Shown: positions 8,410-17,655, counted from the first letter of the stretch. The stretch: 64,000 nt of DNA from Bog-473 sp963817735 (GCA_963817735.1 CAWFPP010000005.1:1-64000); one strand, 5' to 3'. The notes: a model not told the origin generated them from the letters alone. A program made the numbers and translations.

Positions 8410-9624
8410 TCAACCCAATCCACCCTCTTCGCGCAGCGTCGTGATGGCGTCCCAGTCGAGGCCCGCCTCGAGGAGGACCTCTTCGGTGTGCTGGCCGAGC
8501 TCGGGGGCGGGGCCGGGCGGCTTGGTGATGTGGCCCGAGAAGTGCGCCGGCGCCGCCACGATGCGGTAGTCGCTGCCGTCGTGCGCCGTCACGGAAGGCA
8601 GGAAGCCGTTCGCCTCGACCTGGGGATGCGTGTGCAGCTCGGAGGGGCGGAGGACGGGGGCCCAGACGCCGCTGAAGCCGGTGAACATCTCCTTGACCTC
8701 TTGGAGGGTGAGGGTGGCGAAGACGGTGTCGAGCTCGTGGACGAGCGTTTGGCGGTTCTCATAGCGGTGGGGGGCGCTGTCGTATCGAGGGTCGATGATG
8801 AGATCGGGGCGACCCAGCAGCGTGCAGAACTCGTCCCAGAAGCGGTCGGGTTGCAGGCAGACGAAGTAGATCCAGCGGTCGTCCTTCGTGGCGTAGCCGT
8901 TCACGAGCGGGTTGGGCGCCAGGGTGCGGTCTCCGTAATTTGCGACGTCGCCCATGTAGGGGCTGCCGGTGATGTCGGGCGACAGCGCCCACATGCCGAC
9001 GTGGAGCAGCGAGACATCCACGACGGAGGTCTCGCCGGTGTTGGCCCGCTTGAAGAGTGCGAAGCCGATGGCGCCGGCGATCGTGTTGGCGCCCTGCAGG
9101 TCGAAGAAGGCGGGGGGTTGGGGGAGGGGCTCGATGCCGCCGTCGGCCTTCGGGGTCATCTTGTAGGCCATGCCGCTGCTGGCCCAACCGCACGCCATGT
9201 CGTACCCCCCGACGTCGGCCATTGGGCCTTCGGGCCCCCAGCCTGTACCTCGTACATAGATGACGTCGGGGTTGATGGCCCGGATGTCGTCGACGTCGAT
9301 GCGGAGCTTGGCCCTGATCGGCGCCAGGTTCGAGGTGACGAAGACGTCGGCGGTCTTGACGATGGCGGCCAGCGCTTGGCGGCCGGCGTCGGTTGTCAGG
9401 TCGGCGGTGACGCTGCGCTTGCCCCGGTTGGGGATCTCGATGAAGGGGTTGGGCCCGCCGCCGCCCAGGTTGAGCATGTTCAGCAGCGCCCGCTGCGGGT
9501 CGCCGTTGGGCGGCTCGACCTTGATGACGTCGGCGCCGAGGTCGGCGAGGACCGCGCCGGCGGCCGGGACGAAGGTCCAGTTGGCCACCTCGACGATGCG
9601 CACTCCATTGAGCGGGCCAGCCAT
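8410..9624 (-). CDS. CaiB/BaiF family CoA-transferase
   Basis: Class III CoA-transferase of 404 residues, the normal single-domain length. It opens with GVRIVEVANWTFVPAAG and VLADLGADVIKVEPP. NRGKRSVTADL is near 68, and the probable catalytic Asp is in GGYDMACGW near 143. VDVSLLHVGMW and a C-terminal small domain with GVWAPVLRP follow. The start has no strong Shine-Dalgarno sequence. The gene probably uses a promoter within 9625-9700, where a GGTATCCCCTATT element sits. It likely activates a dicarboxylic or branched acid of the local pathway. The acceptor and donor cannot be told from sequence. Confidence 0.92.
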   Translation of the reverse strand: MAGPLNGVRIVEVANWTFVPAAGAVLADLGADVIKVEPPNGDPQRALLNMLNLGGGGPNPFIEIPNRGKRSVTADLTTDAGRQALAAIVKTADVFVTSNLAPIRAKLRIDVDDIRAINPDVIYVRGTGWGPEGPMADVGGYDMACGWASSGMAYKMTPKADGGIEPLPQPPAFFDLQGANTIAGAIGFALFKRANTGETSVVDVSLLHVGMWALSPDITGSPYMGDVANYGDRTLAPNPLVNGYATKDDRWIYFVCLQPDRFWDEFCTLLGRPDLIIDPRYDSAPHRYENRQTLVHELDTVFATLTLQEVKEMFTGFSGVWAPVLRPSELHTHPQVEANGFLPSVTAHDGSDYRIVAAPAHFSGHITKPPGPAPELGQHTEEVLLEAGLDWDAITTLREEGGLG

Positions 9625-9677
9625 GGTCTCCCCGATCTGCTCGTGCCGGTTTGCTGCTGCGGCGGGACGAGCAAGAA

Positions 9678-9691
9678 GGGTATCCCCTATT
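9678..9691. promoter_or_regulatory. GGTATACTCTATT-like element upstream of the CoA-transferase
   Basis: GGGTATCCCCTATT lies 54 bases upstream of the minus-strand CoA-transferase start. It is the weakest match among the nine related elements and is listed because its position relative to the gene is similar. Confidence 0.25.
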
Positions 9692-9701
9692 GCCCGGTGC
9701 G

Positions 9702-9741
9702 AGGTCAGGTCAGGTCAGGTCAGGTCAGGTCAGGTCAGGCC
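9702..9741. repeat. Tandem pentanucleotide repeat (AGGTC)7 plus one degenerate copy
   Basis: Seven perfect AGGTC units (9702-9736) are followed by AGGCC. The TGA stop of the HAD gene on the minus strand falls inside the array. The five-base unit is not a codon multiple, so changes in copy number could move or remove that stop. The rest lies in the HAD/CoA-transferase intergenic region. Confidence 0.95.
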
Positions 9742-10206
9742 GGCTCGGCGGGCGACGTCTTCGAAGCCGCGGTCGAAGGGGTCGTCGGTGAGGTAGGGGG
9801 AGACGGCCAGGACGTCGAGTCCGGGGGCGAGGTCTTCGGACCGGTCGTCGACGAAGACGGCGCGGCGACCCCTGAGGGGCAGGTGCGAGGTCCGGTAGCA
9901 GCCGTCGGCATCCCGGCCGTCCTTGGCGAAGCAGCCGTCGACGAGATGGTCGACGCGGAGCTGTTCGGCCCGGGCCTGGGCGTAGGTGTCGCCGCCGGCG
10001 CTCCACAAGACGACGCGCCGCCCTTCGGCGGCCAGGTGTTCGAGGATGACCCGGGCGCCGGGCCGCAACGAAGAGCCGGTCAACGAGTCGATCAGGCAGC
10101 CGTCCACGTCGAAGACCCAGCACTCGGACTCGGTGGGGGGCGACGGCGACGGCGACGGTTGTGTCGGGCTCGTCGGATCGTCGCTGGCCAGGCGGTCGCA
10201 GGACAT
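9730..10206 (-). CDS. HAD-superfamily hydrolase-like protein, small
   Basis: 158 residues. HAD motif I appears as WVFDVDGCLID near residue 32 with the DxD pair. A motif II-like Ser is in VVLWSAGG near 66, and the acidic motif VFVDDRSEDL is near 118. Little or no cap domain is present, so it may act on a protein or nucleotide substrate, or not be catalytic. Residues 16-24 are a Ser-Pro repeat encoded by a CGACGG repeat. The ATG at 10206 abuts the divergent TATACT-type promoter, consistent with a leaderless message. Its stop lies in the AGGTC array. Its role in the cluster is unknown. Confidence 0.75.
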   Translation of the reverse strand: MSCDRLASDDPTSPTQPSPSPSPPTESECWVFDVDGCLIDSLTGSSLRPGARVILEHLAAEGRRVVLWSAGGDTYAQARAEQLRVDHLVDGCFAKDGRDADGCYRTSHLPLRGRRAVFVDDRSEDLAPGLDVLAVSPYLTDDPFDRGFEDVARRAGLT

Positions 10207-10210
10207 TATT

Positions 10211-10223
10211 GGTATACTCTATT
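10211..10223 (+). promoter_or_regulatory. GGTATACTCTATT element with -10 TATACT for the acyl-CoA ligase
   Basis: TATACT at 10213-10218 ends nine bases before the ATG at 10228, a spacing that places transcription start at or near the start codon (leaderless). It is the best copy of the recurrent element. On the other strand it may drive the HAD gene, whose ATG is only five bases away. Confidence 0.6.
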
Positions 10224-10227
10224 CGCC

Positions 10228-11797
10228 ATGCAACACCCTTGGGACCGGCGGCTCGGCTTCTGGTATCTCGCCCAGGAATACCCGGATCAGCCGGCCGTCG
10301 TCGGCTGCCCTTCCGGGGTCACGCTCACCTTTTCGGAGCTGGCCGGACGGGCCCACCGCCTCGTCCACGGACTCCGTGCGCAGGGCCTCGGTGCCGGTGA
10401 CATCGTTGCCTATGCCCTGCCCAACGACGTCGACATGCTGTGCTGGCAGCTGGCAGCGAACGAGGGCGGCTTCCAGTCCATCGCGCTCGAATCCCGCTCT
10501 CTCCGGTGTGGAGATCCAGCGCATCGTCGACCATTCCGAAGCGGCGGCCATGATCCTGCACCACGACTTCGCCGACCGCGTGCACCAGATGTCGGGTACC
10601 GGGTCGATCAAGCTCAGGGTTTCGGTCGGTGGCGACATCGAGGGTTTCATGTCGGAGGAGTCTTTCGTCAGGGACCAACCGACGACGGAGCCGCCCGACC
10701 GCCAGCTTGGTCTCCCCATCTCTTATTCGTCGGGCACCACCGGGCAGCCCAAGGCCGTCGTCCGGCCGGGCCTGCGCACCATCGACCCCTCGGTGGCCGC
10801 CGACATGGCCAAGAGCTTCGGCCACGCGTTCCAGTTCCAACCGCTCACGGGGGTCCACCTGGTTTCGGCCGGCATGCACCACGGCGGGTGCCAGGGCTTC
10901 TACATGGGCGCGTTGAATGTCGGCCAGGCGCTCGTGATCCTGGGCAAGTTCGACCCGGAGAAGACGTTGGCCGCCATTGAGCGGTACCGGGTCACGACGG
11001 CCTACATGGTGCCGACCCAGTTCGTCCGCTTCCTCCGCCTGCCGCAGGAAGTCAAGGACAAGTACGACCTTTCGAGTCTGGAGGTCGTCGTCCACTCCGC
11101 CGCGCCATGCCCGCTCGAGGTGAAGCGGCAGATGATGGAGTGGTGGGGTCCTGTCATCTGGGAGACGTACGGCGGCATGGAGGGTGCGGCCACCATCGCC
11201 AAGCCCTACCGCTGGTTGGAGAAACCGGGAACGGTCGGTCGTTCCGTGGCCGGCATGCACGTCAAGATCCTCGACGATGACGGCAACGAGCTCCCCCGCG
11301 GCGAGGTCGGCGGTGTGTATCTCGAGCCCGAGCGCGGGACGTCGTTCGCCTACAAGGACGACCCCGAGCTCACAGCGTCGGTCAGCAAGGGGAAGGCCTT
11401 CACGCTCGGCGACATCGGGTTCATGGACGACGACGGGTATCTCTTCATCCGCGACCGGGCGAAGGACATGATCATCAGCGGCGGCGTGAATATCTACCCG
11501 GCGGAGGTGGAGGGGGTTCTCTCGGGCCACCCTTCGGTGGGTGACGTCGCCGTCATCGGTATTCCCGACCCCGAATGGGGTGAGCAGGTCAAGGCGATCG
11601 TCGAGCTCGTGGACGGGGTGGCGCCGAGCGACGAGTTGGCCGAGGAGCTGGTCGTCTACTGCCAGCATCGGATGGCCCGCTATAAGTGTCCGCGGACGGT
11701 CGACTTCCGGGACGAGCTCCCGCGAACTGACGGTGGCAAGCTCTACAAGCGCATTTTGCGCGACGAATACTGGTCCGACGCAGAGCGCAAGGTGTGA
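10228..11797 (+). pseudogene. AMP-forming fatty acyl-CoA ligase (FadD-like), single-base frameshift
   Basis: Activates a carboxylic acid with ATP and CoA through an acyl-AMP. The N-terminal 87 codons read in one frame (beginning MQHPWDRRLGFWYLAQ) and the rest in the next frame. Removing the G at about 10489 joins them as QSIALNPALSGVEIQRIVDH, exactly what the family predicts, giving about 522 residues. Motifs: YSSGTTGQPKAVV, the YGGMEG acyl-adenylate region, GDIGFMDDDGYL, DRAKDMIISGGVNIYP and the catalytic Lys in TDGGKLYKR. I think the gene is functional in the organism and the extra base an error. It begins a run with two acyl-CoA dehydrogenases and an MBL-fold hydrolase. Confidence 0.88.
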
Positions 11798-11834
11798 TGC
11801 GGGCCACCACGGCCGGAGGAGGCACGCGCTAGGC

Positions 11835-12980
11835 ATGGATTTCGGCTTCGGCGAAGACCAGGAGCTGCTCCGCGCGACGACGCGCCGCTTCCTCACCGAG
11901 CATCAGTCACTGGCCGACGTGCGGCGTTCCCTCGAGGAGCCCGACCTCTTCGACGCGGGGATCTGGCGCCAGGGGGCCGACCTCGGCTGGACGGCCATGC
12001 TCGTCCCGGCCGAATACGAGGGTGGCAGCGTCACCGACCAGCCGCTGGTCGACCTCGTCGTGCTGGCCGAGGAGCTCGGACGTGAGCTGAATCCCGGGCC
12101 GTTCCTGCCCTGCAACGTGGTGGCGGATGCCATCACCCGTTTCGGGGCCGATGTGCAGGCGAAGGAGCACCTGCCGCGCATCGCCCGCGGCGAGGCGACC
12201 TGTGCCTGGTGCCTGAGCGGTGACGGGTCCCCGGAGCAGTCCGCGGTCGAGGTGCGCGCCACCCGTGCGCAGGGTGGGTGGCATCTCAGCGGTGTGGCCC
12301 GCTACGTGCATGCCGCCGGCAATGCCACACTGCTGCTCGTCACGGCGAAGGACGCCGAGGCCGACGCCGTCGTCAACCTGCTGGTGCCGCGACCGACTGC
12401 GGGCCTGTCCGAACGTGTCCTCACCGGCCTCGACCTGACGCGTCGGTTTGCCGAGGTGCGCTTCGACGACGTCTCCGTGCCCGCCGCGGCGGAACTCGCC
12501 GGGGGGTGGGCCGTGCCGGAGCGCTGCCTCGCGCTCGCCACGGTGCTGCAAGCGGCGGAGTCCGTCGGGGCGGCCGAAATCGTGTTCACGTCGACCGTGG
12601 AGTATCTCAAGAAGCGCGTGCAATTCGGCCGGACCATTGGCAGTTTCCAGGCCATCAAGCACCGCCTGGCCGATCTCCTCCTGGATCTGGAGGGCATGCG
12701 GGCCGCCGCGCACTACGCCGCCCTGGCGCTCGGAGACGGCCTGCCCGACGCCGCGGAAGCGGTGGCCACTGCCGGGGCCTACGTCGACGACACCTTTGCC
12801 CATCTCTGTGGTGAGGCGCTGCAGCTCCATGGGGGCATCGGCTTCACCTGGGAGCACGACGTGCACCTCTTCGTACGCCGGGCCAAGGTCAACCAGGTCC
12901 TGTACGGGGACGGAGCGTGGCACCGCGAGCGCCTGGTCAGCCTGGTCGAGGCCGACGTGCAGCAGACAGTGGGGGCCTGA
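11835..12980 (+). CDS. Acyl-CoA dehydrogenase, subunit-like
   Basis: FAD-dependent alpha,beta-desaturation of acyl-CoA. 381 residues from the ATG at 11835, which has GGAGGAGG about 12 bases upstream. The C-terminal half has FGRTIGSFQAIKHRLADL and LQLHGGIGFTWEHDVHLF. The C-terminal GGxxEI segment of its neighbour is missing. It lies three bases before a second, different acyl-CoA dehydrogenase. Such pairs resemble the mycobacterial steroid-degrading FadE26-FadE27 type that work as alpha2beta2 heterotetramers; assignment to that type is inference. Confidence 0.92.
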   Translation: MDFGFGEDQELLRATTRRFLTEHQSLADVRRSLEEPDLFDAGIWRQGADLGWTAMLVPAEYEGGSVTDQPLVDLVVLAEELGRELNPGPFLPCNVVADAITRFGADVQAKEHLPRIARGEATCAWCLSGDGSPEQSAVEVRATRAQGGWHLSGVARYVHAAGNATLLLVTAKDAEADAVVNLLVPRPTAGLSERVLTGLDLTRRFAEVRFDDVSVPAAAELAGGWAVPERCLALATVLQAAESVGAAEIVFTSTVEYLKKRVQFGRTIGSFQAIKHRLADLLLDLEGMRAAAHYAALALGDGLPDAAEAVATAGAYVDDTFAHLCGEALQLHGGIGFTWEHDVHLFVRRAKVNQVLYGDGAWHRERLVSLVEADVQQTVGA

Positions 12981-12983
12981 GCG

Positions 12984-14180
12984 ATGGATGTGGTCGTCCC
13001 GCCGATCCCGGAGAGCTACGACGGCTATCGGACCACGCTTCGTGCGTTCCTCGCCGAGCACAAGCCCACCCTCCGGTGGAAACAGCGGACGGGCCTGCGC
13101 GTGCCCGACCGCGCCGACGACGTCGAGCTGCTGCGGGACTATGTCAGAGCCATCTACGACGCCGGCTACGTCGTCGCCCGCTTCTCTTCCGAAACCGGTG
13201 ATCCGTACGAGCAGCGCATTCTGGAGCAGGAGTTGGGCGCGGCCGGGGTTCTGCACGTGCTCGGGAACCCACTCGTGGCCGGAGCGCTCAAGCACTTCGG
13301 CACCGAGGAGCAACGTGCCGAGTACCTGCCGCCGATGGCGCGAGGCGACCACATCTGGACCCAGCTGTTCAGCGAGCCAGATGCCGGCAGCGATCTCACC
13401 TCGCTCCAGACACGAGCACAGCGCGACGATGACGCGTACGTGGTTGTGGGCCAGAAGGTCTGGAGCACGTGGGCCCAGTGGTCCGACTACGGCTACCTGC
13501 TGGCGCGGACGGAGCCGGTCGAAGGCCCCGCCGGTATTTCGGCCTTCATTCTCGACATGCGGAGTCCCGGCGTGGACGTGCGACCGCTGCGAGAGATGAC
13601 GGGGACGACCGACTTCAACGAAGTGTTCTTCGACGAGGTGCGGATCCCGGCGGCCAACATGATCGGTGGACCGGGGGAGGGCTGGCGGGTGGCTGGCGCC
13701 AGCCTGGCCGAAGAGCGCTCCGGTGTCGGTGGCGGGGGTGGTGGCGTCGACCCGGTGGTCCGGCTCCTCGACGTCGCCCGTCGGCACAATCGAGGTGGCC
13801 AGCCGGCCATCCACGACGGTGCGGTCCGTCAACAGATCGGTGCCTTTGCGGCCAGGGTGCGGATCCAGCGCCACCTGGGTCAACGCGTGGCCACCAAGGC
13901 GGCCAGGGGCGAGATCACTGCGGCCGACGCCCCGCTGTCGAAGATCTGGTTCAGCGAGTTGAACCTCGAGATGGCAGAAGCCGCCCTGGCGTTGCAGGGT
14001 GCCCGCTCCATGGCGAGCGAGGGCGACGACCTGTCGTTCGAGGATGGTCGCTGGCAGGATGCTTTCCTTTACGCTCGGGCGTGGACCATCGCAGGAGGAT
14101 CGAACGAGATCATGCGTAACCTCATCGCCGAGCGGGGACTGGGCCTGCCCCGGGAGCCACGCGGACAGCTCCAGTCGTGA
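12984..14180 (+). CDS. Acyl-CoA dehydrogenase, partner subunit
   Basis: 398 residues. It has the flavin and substrate motif WTQLFSEPDAGSDL, VVVGQKVWSTWAQ, the beta-sheet segment MTGTTDFNEVFFDEVRIP and the C-terminal TIAGGSNEIMRNLIAERGLGLP. A glycine run (GVGGGGGGV) near 247 marks a loop encoded by a GGT/GGC repeat. It starts four bases after the preceding dehydrogenase and its stop overlaps the next gene's GTG (GTGA), so the three are translated as a unit. Together with 11835-12980 it probably forms one hetero-oligomeric dehydrogenase. Confidence 0.93.
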   Translation: MDVVVPPIPESYDGYRTTLRAFLAEHKPTLRWKQRTGLRVPDRADDVELLRDYVRAIYDAGYVVARFSSETGDPYEQRILEQELGAAGVLHVLGNPLVAGALKHFGTEEQRAEYLPPMARGDHIWTQLFSEPDAGSDLTSLQTRAQRDDDAYVVVGQKVWSTWAQWSDYGYLLARTEPVEGPAGISAFILDMRSPGVDVRPLREMTGTTDFNEVFFDEVRIPAANMIGGPGEGWRVAGASLAEERSGVGGGGGGVDPVVRLLDVARRHNRGGQPAIHDGAVRQQIGAFAARVRIQRHLGQRVATKAARGEITAADAPLSKIWFSELNLEMAEAALALQGARSMASEGDDLSFEDGRWQDAFLYARAWTIAGGSNEIMRNLIAERGLGLPREPRGQLQS

Positions 14181-15277
14181 CCGAGACGTCGCGTCACGAG
14201 CACAAGCACCCGCACGCGCAACCTGGTCCGCCCCACGCCCAGCGCGCCCGCGGCGCCGCCGCGGCGAACGACCCCTTCCCGGGCGTGGAGAAGGTCCGGG
14301 ACGGGCTGTGGAGTATTCCGGTGCCGCTCCCGAACAACTCGCTGCGTTACGTCCTGGTCTACGTCTTCGAGACGGACCAGGGGCCCTATCTGATCGACGC
14401 CGGCTGGAACACCGACGACGCCTTCGGGGCGCTCTCGGCCGGCATGAAGGAGGTGGGCTCCGACATCGCCGACGTCCAGGGGGTCATGGTCACGCACATC
14501 CACCCCGACCATTACGGACTGGCCGGGCGGATCAGGGAGGCCTCGGGAGCCTGGATCTCGCTGCACCCCGCCGATGCCGAGCTCATTCACGACCGCTACG
14601 ACGAGCCCGATGACCTGTTGGAACGGGTGGCGGCCGCGCTCCGGCGTATGGGCGCGCCCGCCGAGGAGTTGGAGCCGTTGCAGAACGCCGCCATGCCGGT
14701 GCGGCAGTTGGTCGACGCCGTGGTCCCGGACATCCTCTTCGAGGACGGGGCGCGACCGGACGTTCGGGGTTGGGACCTCACCGCTATTTGGACACCGGGC
14801 CACTCGCCGGGGCACCTGTGCTTCTACGAGGCGACGCAGGAGCTCATGCTCTCGGGTGACCACGTGTTGCCGCGCATCACGCCCAACATCCCGTACCACC
14901 CCCAGGCGGGGGCGAACCCGTTGGGTGACTACCTCGCCTCGCTCGACAAGCTCGAGCCCTACAAGGTGCGCGAAGTGCTACCGGCCCACGAGTACCGCTT
15001 CGACGACCTGCACGCCCGCCTGGAGGAGTTGCGCCGGCACCACGGGGAGCGCTTCGGCGAGGTCATCGCCATACTGCGGGAGGGGCCGCGCACCGCCTGG
15101 TACGTGGCGCAACACATGAAGTGGTCGCGTCCCTGGGACGACATCGCAGGGTTCATGCGAAGGGCCGCCGTGGGCGAGGCCGTGTCGCACCTGCGTGTCC
15201 TCGAGATCGATGGTCTGGTGCAGGTCGAGGACGGCGAGCCGGCCCTGTGGTCGCTCGCGGAGCAGGCCGCCCTCTGA
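14177..15277 (+). CDS. MBL-fold metallo-hydrolase with C-terminal helical domain
   Basis: 366 residues. The zinc-binding HxHxDH motif is at 107-112 (THIHPDHYGL), with further ligands in TPGHSPGHLCF and LSGDHVLP. The C-terminal part, with HMKWSRPWDD and AVGEAVSHLRVLEIDGLV, resembles the winged-helix-like tail of glyoxalase II/LACTB2-type members. The N-terminal 30 residues are His/Ala-rich and probably disordered. In acyl-CoA clusters these enzymes are candidates for thioester or lactone hydrolysis (inference). The GTG start overlaps the upstream stop by four bases. It converges on the TetR gene, with only 16 bases between. Confidence 0.88.
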   Translation: MTETSRHEHKHPHAQPGPPHAQRARGAAAANDPFPGVEKVRDGLWSIPVPLPNNSLRYVLVYVFETDQGPYLIDAGWNTDDAFGALSAGMKEVGSDIADVQGVMVTHIHPDHYGLAGRIREASGAWISLHPADAELIHDRYDEPDDLLERVAAALRRMGAPAEELEPLQNAAMPVRQLVDAVVPDILFEDGARPDVRGWDLTAIWTPGHSPGHLCFYEATQELMLSGDHVLPRITPNIPYHPQAGANPLGDYLASLDKLEPYKVREVLPAHEYRFDDLHARLEELRRHHGERFGEVIAILREGPRTAWYVAQHMKWSRPWDDIAGFMRRAAVGEAVSHLRVLEIDGLVQVEDGEPALWSLAEQAAL

Positions 15278-15293
15278 CCGCCTGGCGCAGTCG

Positions 15294-15947
15294 TCAGCCC
15301 CCGCGTGCGGTGGAGGTCGTGACCCCGAGCGCCCTCTCGCAGAACGAGCGCACCTGACGTGACGCTTCGGGGCGCGGCAGCTTGTCCCGCGTCGGGTTGA
15401 GGCCCGCCGCGGCCCAGGCCACCGATTGCACCAGGGGCGCGTCGGCCGCCGGGTCGGCCAGTGGGAACGAACCATCGGCAGCGCCGAGCGCGAGCAATGC
15501 TTGCAGGGGCGCCATCAGGAGCCTGGCGGCATGGCGCGTCTCCTCCGCGTACCCTTCGGCGCGCATGGCGCCTGGCGACCCGAGCACGGCGACCCGCGCT
15601 GCTTTGGTTCGATGGTGGCCGAAGCTCAGGATCTCGTCGATCCACGCGTCGAGTGCGGCCCGCGGGCTCGGGGCCGCGTCCACCTTCGCCTGCAAGCGCA
15701 CTGCGGCAGCCTCGGCTTCCCGCCGGTAGAGCGCGCACAGCAGCTGGTCTTTCGACTCGAAGTGCCGGTAGAAGGATCGGGTCGACAGGTCCGCCTCGTG
15801 CAGGATGTCGGCCACTGCGGCGTCGACGTACCCGTTGCGCTCCATGACGACGAGGGCGGCGTCGAGGAGGAGGCGCAGCTCGTCCTCGGCCTCGAAGCGT
15901 CGCGGGCGACCGGCGCGCGTCGTCGGTGCGGCCTTGGATCCCGGCAT
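15294..15947 (-). CDS. TetR/AcrR family transcriptional regulator
   Basis: 217 residues. The N-terminal helix-turn-helix spans about 25-72 and contains VADILHEADLSTRSFYRHFESKD split over helices 2-3 (ILHEADLS, SFYRHFESK). The C-terminal ligand domain is Ala-rich and all-helical. It starts two bases after the DUF35 gene and is the last gene of the DUF2889-thiolase-DUF35 operon, so it probably controls that operon and senses a CoA thioester or free acid (inference). No clear palindrome was found near the operon promoter. Confidence 0.9.
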   Translation of the reverse strand: MPGSKAAPTTRAGRPRRFEAEDELRLLLDAALVVMERNGYVDAAVADILHEADLSTRSFYRHFESKDQLLCALYRREAEAAAVRLQAKVDAAPSPRAALDAWIDEILSFGHHRTKAARVAVLGSPGAMRAEGYAEETRHAARLLMAPLQALLALGAADGSFPLADPAADAPLVQSVAWAAAGLNPTRDKLPRPEASRQVRSFCERALGVTTSTARGG

Positions 15948-15949
15948 CC

Positions 15950-16390
15950 TCAGGCCATCCGAGCCCTGGGCAGTGGGAAGGTGTCACTGACCTGGTCGAA
16001 CCAGATCTGCACCTTGTCACCGATCCGGACGGTGTCGGGGTCGGCGTCGGTGATGTTGAGCAGGAGACGCGCGCCGGCACCCTGAGTCCCGTCGAGCTCG
16101 ATGACGCCCGACACGTAGGGAACGACGGCGGCCAGCTGCGGGGAGAGCGGGTGGCGCACCACGGTGTAGGTGTAGATCGTCCCGGTGCCGGGCAGATCGA
16201 CCCACTCGAACGCCTGGCTCTGGCACACGAAGCAGAACGGCTGGGGTGGAAGGACGAACGTGCCGCACACCGTGCACCTTGGTGCCGTGAGCCGACCTTC
16301 GTTGGCGGCGTCCCAGAACGGCTGCGTCGATTCGTCAGCGAAGGGGTCCTGCATCATGGAAGGGAACGTGCCCTGAATGAGATCGGTCAT
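15950..16390 (-). CDS. DUF35 zinc-ribbon/OB-fold protein, partner of the Ltp-type thiolase
   Basis: 146 residues. The N-terminal rubredoxin-like zinc ribbon has C39-x2-C42 and C53-x2-C56, followed by an OB-fold with TGTIYTYTVVRHP. DUF35 proteins bind acyl-CoA and pair with thiolase-superfamily enzymes. In steroid side-chain degradation the ChsH2 DUF35 domain is needed for the aldolase Ltp2. Here the gene follows a thiolase-like gene lacking the usual Cys, with a 28-base gap, which supports the same kind of complex. Confidence 0.92.
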   Translation of the reverse strand: MTDLIQGTFPSMMQDPFADESTQPFWDAANEGRLTAPRCTVCGTFVLPPQPFCFVCQSQAFEWVDLPGTGTIYTYTVVRHPLSPQLAAVVPYVSGVIELDGTQGAGARLLLNITDADPDTVRIGDKVQIWFDQVSDTFPLPRARMA

Positions 16391-16418
16391 TGTGCTGTTT
16401 CGCCTCGTTCTCGTTGGG

Positions 16419-17636
16419 TCAGTTGTGCAGCAGCGTGCCGCTGACGGGAAGGCCGGACGGTCCGCCGGTCACGACGGCCACCTCGGCGCCGTCGACCTGG
16501 TTGACGGCCACGCCCCGGAGTTGCTCGACCGCTTCCCGAACGTGGGTCATGCCGATGATGTACGCCTCGGAGAGGTGACCGCCGTGCGTGTTGACCGGAA
16601 TGGAACCACCCTTCCAGCGGATGTTGCCGTCGGCCACGAAGGGCCCCCCCTCGCCGATCGGGCAGAACCCGTAGTCCTCGAGTTGCATGATGACCATCGG
16701 TGAGAAGTGGTCGTAGAACAGGGCGACGTCGACGTCCTCGGGCCCCATGCCCGCCATCTCGTACATCCGCTGGGCAATCGGTCGGTTCCCCGAGGAAGCG
16801 AAGTACTCGTCGGGCATCTGGAAGTAGGTGAAGATGGCGGAGCCCCAGCGGCCGGCACCACCGTGCGCGCTCCCTCCGATGTACACGGGCTTCTGACGCA
16901 GATCCTTGGCCCGCTCGGCAGATGTGACGACTGCGGCGACGGCGCCGTCGGTTTCCATGGTGTAGTCGAACAGGCACAGCGGGTCACTGATCATGCGCGC
17001 GTCGAAATACTCGTCGAGCGTGAGCGGATCCGTGCGGATTGCGGTGGGGCGACGGATGGCGTTCTCCCGCTGCGAGATGCACACCTCGGCCAGGTGCTCC
17101 CGCTTGGTGCCGTAGAGCTCCATGTGGCGCCTGGTCAGCAGGGCGAAGCTGTGTCCGGGAGCCATCAGGCCCGCACCGGCGATGAAGGCGGCGTAGTTCG
17201 GCACTCCCCCGCTGCCGTATGGGCTCCCGCCACCGCTCAGCCCCGCCCCACCGCCACCGACGGCGCTGCCGCCGAGCCGACGCTTGGCCTGTTGCAGTGT
17301 CATGAGGGTCACGCAGACCTCGGCCTGGCCCGACACGATGGCCGAAGCCGCCAATCCGAGGGAGCCGGCCGAGCCGCCGCCGCCGGACGTCAGTGAGGCG
17401 GCGAACCGCACTTCGGGCACGCCGAGGACCGAGGCGACCTGGGCCGGGTCGCACGAGCTCGAGTAGATCGTGAACCCGTCGAGCTCCTTGATCGTCAGGC
17501 CCGCGTCGTCCAACGCAGCGAGGATCGCCTTGCAGGCCAACTCGAGCTCGGTCTGGGGGAGCGACTCGCCGCGCTTGTAGTAGGGCGTCGCCCCGATACC
17601 CACGACGGCGGTCTTGTCCTTCAGCGTTTCCGGCAC
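16419..17636 (-). CDS. Ltp/SCP-X-type thiolase-superfamily enzyme (probable aldolase)
   Basis: 405 residues from a GTG at 17636, preceded by GGGAGGAC. The thiolase fold is clear (TAVVGIGATPYYKRG; NTHGGHLSEAYIIGM; AVVTGGPSG). Where true thiolases have the nucleophilic Cys, this protein has TSGGGGSAGSLGLAAS, with no Cys. It has the VALFYDHFSPMVIMQLEDYG block, matching the YDHF motif I associate with Ltp2-type retro-aldolases. The most likely role is retro-aldol cleavage of a beta-hydroxyacyl-CoA, with the adjacent DUF35 protein as partner. An unusual Gly/Ser-rich insertion sits near residue 145. It is the second gene of the operon. Confidence 0.88.
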   Translation of the reverse strand: MPETLKDKTAVVGIGATPYYKRGESLPQTELELACKAILAALDDAGLTIKELDGFTIYSSSCDPAQVASVLGVPEVRFAASLTSGGGGSAGSLGLAASAIVSGQAEVCVTLMTLQQAKRRLGGSAVGGGGAGLSGGGSPYGSGGVPNYAAFIAGAGLMAPGHSFALLTRRHMELYGTKREHLAEVCISQRENAIRRPTAIRTDPLTLDEYFDARMISDPLCLFDYTMETDGAVAAVVTSAERAKDLRQKPVYIGGSAHGGAGRWGSAIFTYFQMPDEYFASSGNRPIAQRMYEMAGMGPEDVDVALFYDHFSPMVIMQLEDYGFCPIGEGGPFVADGNIRWKGGSIPVNTHGGHLSEAYIIGMTHVREAVEQLRGVAVNQVDGAEVAVVTGGPSGLPVSGTLLHN

Positions 17637-17655
17637 TACGTGTCCTCCCGGAGAG

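Noticed and set aside
9702..9741. AGGTC array considered as a CRISPR or regulator-binding array
   Set aside because: Five-base units without spacers do not make a CRISPR array. Iteron-like binding is possible but nothing around it indicates an origin.
7897..10980. Open frame of 1027 codons on the plus strand
   Set aside because: It runs antisense to the DUF222-HNH, CoA-transferase and HAD genes; only its last part (from 10228) is real, as the N-terminus of the ligase. Long stop-free shadow frames are expected at this GC content.
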